From assembly GCA_013139905.1 (NCBI GenBank), contig WSZW01000132.1, forward strand, positions 1 through 11,027: 11,027 bases of DNA, read 5' to 3'. The notes under the pieces were generated by a model that made no database searches, was not told the DNA's origin, and saw nothing but the letters and a program-made list of their open reading frames with translations. A program made the position numbers and the translations under genes. This document shows positions 9,001 through 11,027 of this stretch, piece after piece; positions within the stretch are counted from its first letter, which is position 1; each line of letters starts with the position of its first letter. This DNA comes from an archaeon (GTDB taxonomy: Archaea; EX4484-52; B79-G9).

Positions 9001-11026
9001 TAATCCTATAAATAATTCTTTGAAAGTACGTATGATACATCAATATGGATTTTTAGAAGATGTTCAAAACAAGACTGTTGTTTATGTGGATATTGTAGGA
9101 CCTGTTGTTGTTAAGACTAATATTACTTCTGCTGAGCCGGGGGGGAATGTAACAATTTTGTTAAATGTAACTGATAATACTAATGTTTCTAATGTGATTA
9201 TTTCAATAATTAATAATGATACTGGGTTTGTTTTTACTAATATTACGTTGAATTATAGTTTTGATGGTTTGTATTCGTTTGATTTTACAAATACGACTTT
9301 TGAAGGTGATTATGATGTATATGTATCTGCGAATGATACGTTTGGGCATATAACTGAATCAGAAAGTTGGTTTGATGTATATCCTGAAATTTCTTTTGAA
9401 GGCAATGTTACTACAACAAATTTGCCTGTAAAAGCGGAATTTAAATTATATCGACCTGGAAGTGAAAAAGAGCTTATTTCTTTTGATTCAAATGTAACTG
9501 TTAAAGATTATAATTATACTGTAAAAGATAGAGTTTATGATATTTTAGTTGATGTTTATTTGCCGGATATAACAAATCAAACAATGGTTGATAAGCACGA
9601 AATAAAATTTGTTTCTGCAGATTTAAAGAATACTCCAAAGACTGTGGGAAAATTATTGACACCTATTTTATTGGATAGTGTTCCTTTAACACAGCTTAAT
9701 CTTCCATCAACAACTGTCGGTTATGGTATTACAGGGGTTTCTATAAACAAGACATTTGATAGTGAATCGGTTATAATCTCTTTAGATTATACAAATAATC
9801 TAAATAAGCTTGAAGGGTTAGGGGAAACTATTGATGAAGAGGAACTTTATGTTTATAAGTGCGCTAAGTTTTCAGCTGTTGATTGTGTTGTTGGAGATTG
9901 GGTGCAGCTTTCTGGTATACGATATAAGGCAGATAATAAGATAGTTGTTACAAGTACGTCAACGTCAACATATATTGTTAGTGAATACATCGGTACTGAA
10001 GATATTGGTTCGGGTTCTGAGGGGGGGGCTGGATCTAGTGGTAGTGGTGGCGGTAGTTCTGGTAGCGGATTTGATGATTTGATGGAATGGTGTGGTAATA
10101 ATATTTGTGAACTAACTGAAAATGTGTTAAATTGTCCTTCTGATTGTATGACTAAAATAGCTCAGTTCACAATAAGGACTACGTTGTCTGAATCAAGCTT
10201 GATGCCTGGAGAGATACAAAATTATGATTTATGGATTACAAATAAGAAAAATGAAAGTATAACTGTTGATTTTTCCGCGACAGGTACAATTGCACCGTTT
10301 ATAGAATTTGTTGATGAGTTTATTGTTGTTGATTCTTTTTTAACAAATAAGACGAAAATTCGTGTAAGTGTTACAAATAATACTGAGTTTGGAAGTTATT
10401 CCGGAAGCATTGTGGCATTATCTGATGGTGCAATAACAGAAGCATATGTAACAATTTTTGTTGGTGATTCTGAAAAGCCAATAGTTGACATATCAGTTGA
10501 TGCTCTTACAAATGAGGTATATAAGAATGGTACTGCAAAGTTTGCGATAAGTGTTTCTAATCTTGGTTTTAATTTCATTAATATTACTTATAAATATCTG
10601 ATTTATGATTCAAAAACAGATAAATTATTGTATGAAGAAGAAGAAATAAGATTGCTTAAAGATACAGATGATTTTATATATTCTGTTCTTGTTAATGCTT
10701 TGAATATGACTGAAGGTGATGTGTATTTGAAAGTTCAGGCATTACAGGATGGTGGTCTTTCAAAAAGTATAATTACAAAGACTGCTGTATTTAAAATCGT
10801 AAATCCGTTTTGGACTAAAGAGTTTAAGAAAAATGCTATTTTTGTGAGTATTGTATTATTATTACTTATCGGTATTGTATATTCATATTTCTGGCACGAG
10901 AAACAAAAAATACTTAAGGCAAGATATTTGTTTCCTACAGATTTTTCAAAGCTTCCGAAGTTGTCAGATGGTGCGTTCTGGCTTGGAAATATTGCGGATA
11001 CTAGGAAAAAATCTGCGTTTGATCCA
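2..11026 (+). CDS. Giant glycosylated multi-domain cell-surface protein, internal part of the gene (3,675 codons, both ends missing)
   Basis: One frame is open over the whole window. All Trp codons are TGG and no TAA, TAG or TGA occurs in frame, so the standard code fits. The product is an extracellular stalk: about 13 Ig-like repeats, more beta-sandwich domains, two carbohydrate-binding-like modules, a Gly/Ser linker, a four-Cys motif, two NEW3/CARDB-like domains, one transmembrane helix (3611-3631) and a basic cytoplasmic tail. A hand count gives roughly 190-200 N-x-S/T sequons, all before residue 3571, and 36 Cys, all before residue 3383. This fits an exported N-terminal part and a cytoplasmic C-terminus. 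The signal peptide must lie upstream of the window. The likely role is adhesion or contact with other cells; the tail suggests a fused HerA-like ATPase downstream. The exact family is not recognised. Codons are strongly A/T-ending throughout, with no foreign-looking block. Confidence 0.96.
281..838 (+). repeat. Ig-like domains 1 and 2, short disulfide-hairpin subtype
   Basis: Residues 94-186 and 187-279 are adjacent copies exactly 93 residues apart. Over residues 116-155 against 209-248, I count 22 of 40 identical positions. They share an ATIDD element, SG(I/V)YSY, a VGG turn, DF(V/I)C and a C-x4-C hairpin followed by GTF (C144/C149 and C237/C242). A third, diverged relative occurs at residues 488-580 (C538/C543). 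The Cys pair probably staples a beta-hairpin outside the cell. These are recent-looking duplicates within an otherwise diverged array. Confidence 0.8.
1742..3232 (+). repeat. Ig-like domains 6 to 10, long Trp-containing subtype with VRAND element
   Basis: Residues 581-1077 hold five domains of 96-101 residues. The subtype shows an xxYxY strand, an (N/M)xSGT element, a W(T)xF turn, a second aromatic pair, then DGNYTFxVRAND and NxNxTE before the boundary. Domain 6 (residues 625-674) and domain 9 (921-970) match at 31 of 50 positions by my alignment; domain 10 is a weaker member. Domains 7 and 8 (682-876) resemble each other more, with an FDY turn and an AND-T element. None has Cys. This is cell-surface stalk; no ligand site is apparent. 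Confidence 0.75.
3854..7291 (+). other. Second series of beta-sandwich domains, several with a G-x5-W-x7/8-G repeat signature
   Basis: Residues 1285-2430 no longer show the DNTPP boundaries. They read as about ten domains of 90-120 residues with alternating hydrophobic strands, Asn/Thr-rich turns and many sequons. Five share a motif with Gly, Trp and Gly at fixed spacing: G1683/W1689/G1697, G1799/W1805/G1813, G1994/W2000/G2009, G2218/W2224/G2232 and G2333/W2339/G2348. A degenerate sixth is W2117/G2126. The motif looks like the G-x-Y/C-x-Y-x-W strand followed by the 'pG-x-Y-x-I' strand of invasin- or macroglobulin-like Ig domains. Cys pairs follow two schemes: long-range (C1644-C1703, C2177-C2238) and local beside the Gly (C1793-C1801, C1976-C1996, C2327-C2335). 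The first 230 residues (1285-1510) look like separate Ig/CARDB-like domains. The exact family is not recognised. Confidence 0.65.
7289..7660 (+). other. Carbohydrate-binding-like beta-sandwich module A
   Basis: Residues 2430-2553 begin with DDITDWEVTFGG. They continue with a strand set around GDITDYQFLRVDV, then EWALSIS, a DDISF strand and a Gly turn, and end in SISIDTIELID. The 'DIT.Y.(F)LRVDV....W.L.I..G' core and the closing 'I.ID.IEL' strand are the layout of jelly-roll sugar-binding modules appended to glycoside hydrolases and surface proteins. No catalytic domain is nearby in the frame. It could equally be a galactose-binding-like fold with a structural role. No specific sugar is proposed. 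Confidence 0.5.
7661..8206 (+). other. Carbohydrate-binding-like jelly-roll module B
   Basis: Residues 2554-2735 contain an acidic start, CAGFGACWQ, a T-Y-x-x-EGSSSLKATI strand, ISFWLNLP, a LELDVKLEFYG strand, EGWNYRD, and a final GDIYIDDFRLF strand. The 'EGssSLk ... fW.. ... W ... iYIDdf.l' order is characteristic of galactose-binding-like and CBM4/9/11-like jelly rolls, and the length of about 180 residues is usual. Possible disulfides are C2578-C2584 and C2671-C2700. Apart from N2599 near its start, the module has no N-glycosylation sequon, unlike nearly everything around it. It is probably the actual ligand-binding head or a recognition domain. Confidence 0.6.
8207..8437 (+). other. Connecting domain remnant and polar low-complexity linker
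   Basis: Residues 2736-2783 form a short strand-rich segment with Trp, an unpaired-looking Cys (C2758) and many aromatic residues. Residues 2785-2812 are a flexible, hydrophilic stretch of Gly, Glu, Gln, Asn and Asp with two sequons (N2792, N2808). This breaks the otherwise continuous chain of folded domains, so it probably works as a hinge between the sugar-binding-like head modules and the membrane-proximal stalk. Confidence 0.6.
8438..9382 (+). other. Three further Ig-like domains of the membrane-proximal stalk
   Basis: Residues 2813-3127 divide into about three beta-sandwiches: 2813-2923, 2924-3033 and 3034-3127. The second carries a Cys pair (C2976, C2993) and begins with an 'xxILNPLES' strand like the 'NP' strands of the distal repeats. 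The third is a clear archaeal-type Ig domain with TSAEPGGNVT, a repeated NVTD element, GDYDVYVSAND, and a Gly-His pair in place of the usual Gly-Asn. The poly-G tract at 9139-9145 encodes the PGG turn of this third domain. Confidence 0.65.
9139..9145 (+). repeat. Poly-G tract, 7 G, in frame
   Basis: Seven consecutive G encode the last base of a Pro codon and two GGG Gly codons (residues 3046-3048). Such tracts are rare in this AT-rich gene. Loss of one G would bring TAA at 9150-9152 into frame; gain of one would bring TGA at 9172-9174 into frame. Either change would end the protein before its membrane anchor. Confidence 0.9.
9383..9997 (+). other. Conserved membrane-proximal module resembling archaeal PGF-pre-PGF-type regions
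   Basis: Residues 3128-3200 begin with an FEGNVTTTNLPVKAEF strand pair and then KDYNYTVKDRVYDILVDV. This resembles the small carboxypeptidase-regulatory-like/transthyretin-like sandwich. Residues 3239-3332 have a Tyr-Gly start, 'SVIISLDYTNN', a TIDEEELYVYKC strand, a second Cys (C3287/C3295), GDWVQLSG, and a VVTSTSTSTYIVSEY strand. The 'C....W..L.........V...S.S.Y.V.EY' ending is that of PGF-pre-PGF and related modules found near C-terminal anchors of archaeal surface proteins. It has only a few sequons. The assignment is by pattern only. Confidence 0.45.
10007..10069 (+). other. Gly/Ser-rich linker
   Basis: Residues 3336-3356 are almost only Gly and Ser, with one Glu and one Ala. This is a flexible, unstructured hinge between the glycosylated stalk and the Cys motif next to the membrane. 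It is encoded by GGT, AGT and GGG codons, and contains the poly-G tract. Confidence 0.9.
10021..10028 (+). repeat. Poly-G tract, 8 G, in frame at the start of the Gly/Ser linker
   Basis: Eight G in a row, the longest G run in the window, cover the last base of a GAG codon, two GGG codons and the first base of GCT. With one G fewer, the frame meets TGA at 10080-10082. With one G more, it meets TAG at 10036-10038. Either product would lack the Cys motif, the anchor and the cytoplasmic part. Confidence 0.9.
10091..10147 (+). other. Four-Cys motif of the CGDGxC...CPxDC kind
   Basis: Cys residues 3364, 3369, 3378 and 3382 lie in the order CGNNIC, ELTEN, then NCPSDC. This is a variant of the short CGDGxC-x-x-GEN-NCPxDC element seen in surface proteins of many DPANN archaea and some bacteria, which has an EF-hand-like, probable Ca-binding look with two disulfides. 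Here Asn replaces the usual Asp-Gly pair and Leu-Thr replaces the Gly before EN. It follows the Gly/Ser linker directly, as is usual for the element. Confidence 0.75.
10148..10801 (+). other. Two membrane-proximal NEW3/CARDB-like beta-sandwich domains
   Basis: Residues 3383-3488 read as a NEW3-like sandwich: a 'SLMPGEIQNYDLWITNK' strand pair, IRVSVTN, and a GSYSGSIVAL strand ending in AYVTIFV. Residues 3489-3600 read as CARDB-like: PIVDISVDA, a 'VYKNGTAKFAISVSNLG' strand pair, a long YKYLIYD hairpin, an acidic E-rich loop, and KTAVFKIV at the end. Both families are common extracellular modules next to the membrane in archaeal surface proteins. The last sequon of the protein in this window is N3568. 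Confidence 0.6.
10832..10894 (+). other. Single transmembrane helix (C-terminal anchor)
   Basis: Residues 3611-3631 (NAIFVSIVLL, then LLIGIVYSYFW) form one unbroken hydrophobic stretch of about 21 residues ending in aromatic residues, preceded by KEFKK and followed by a basic segment. It is the only convincing membrane helix in the window. All Cys residues and sequons lie on its N-terminal side, so the N-terminal part is outside and the C-terminal part is in the cytoplasm. Confidence 0.93.
10895..11026 (+). other. Cytoplasmic tail, probable start of a HerA/FtsK-like ATPase domain (cut by the window end)
   Basis: Residues 3632-3675 are basic at first (HEKQKILKAR) and then read YLFPTDFSKLPKL, GAFWLGNIADT, RKKSAFDP. 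This order recalls the N-terminal segment of HerA-type (DUF87/COG0433) ATPases: a 'P.DF..LP' strand, then '(I/L)G.IA(E/D)T...A.FD', which in that family is soon followed by a T-T/R-H strand and the Walker A P-loop. The Walker A itself is outside the window, so the call rests on pattern memory only. Alternatively it is a short signalling or docking tail. Confidence 0.5.
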
Positions 11027-11027
11027 A

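Noticed and set aside
10396..10578. Open frame of 60 codons on the minus strand
   Set aside because: It is opposite the NEW3/CARDB-like domains; short and without a recognisable motif.

Overview
The window lies entirely inside one giant protein-coding gene on the + strand. A single frame (codons starting at position 2) stays open from the first to the last base. I translated all 3,675 codons and found no stop and no sign of a frameshift. Neither the start codon nor the stop codon is present, so the complete protein is longer than 3,675 residues. No second gene, RNA gene, promoter, terminator, mobile element or CRISPR array could be supported.

The organism is most likely an AT-rich archaeon of the DPANN type (Woesearchaeota/Pacearchaeota-like). 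This rests on the Ig-like repeats with Asp-Asn-Thr-Pro-Pro boundaries, an extreme density of N-glycosylation sequons, a C-terminal Cys motif of the CGDGxC...CPxDC kind, and a C-terminal membrane anchor followed by a basic cytoplasmic segment. It is an inference from style, because the window holds no phylogenetic marker gene.

Layout in window residue numbers (residue n starts at base 3n-1): (1) residues 1-1280, a tandem array of about 13 Ig-like domains of 93-109 residues; (2) residues 1285-2430, a second and more varied series of beta-sandwich domains, several sharing a G-x5-W-x7/8-G signature; (3) residues 2430-2735, two successive jelly-roll modules resembling carbohydrate-binding domains; (4) residues 2736-3127, a polar linker and further Ig-like domains; (5) residues 3128-3335, a membrane-proximal module resembling the archaeal PGF-pre-PGF neighbourhood; (6) a Gly/Ser linker encoded next to an 8-G tract, then a four-Cys motif; (7) residues 3383-3600, two NEW3/CARDB-like sandwiches; (8) one transmembrane helix at 3611-3631; (9) a cytoplasmic tail that runs off the window.

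The most interesting point is that tail. Its last 35 or so residues resemble the segment that precedes the Walker A motif in HerA/FtsK-type (DUF87/COG0433) ATPases. If so, the gene encodes one polypeptide joining a glycosylated extracellular stalk and sugar-binding region of more than 3,600 residues to a cytoplasmic DNA- or protein-pumping ATPase. That could be a contact or translocation machine for cell-cell interaction. Two poly-G tracts, 7 and 8 G long, could switch the anchored form to a truncated secreted form. Both ideas are inferences with direct tests given below.
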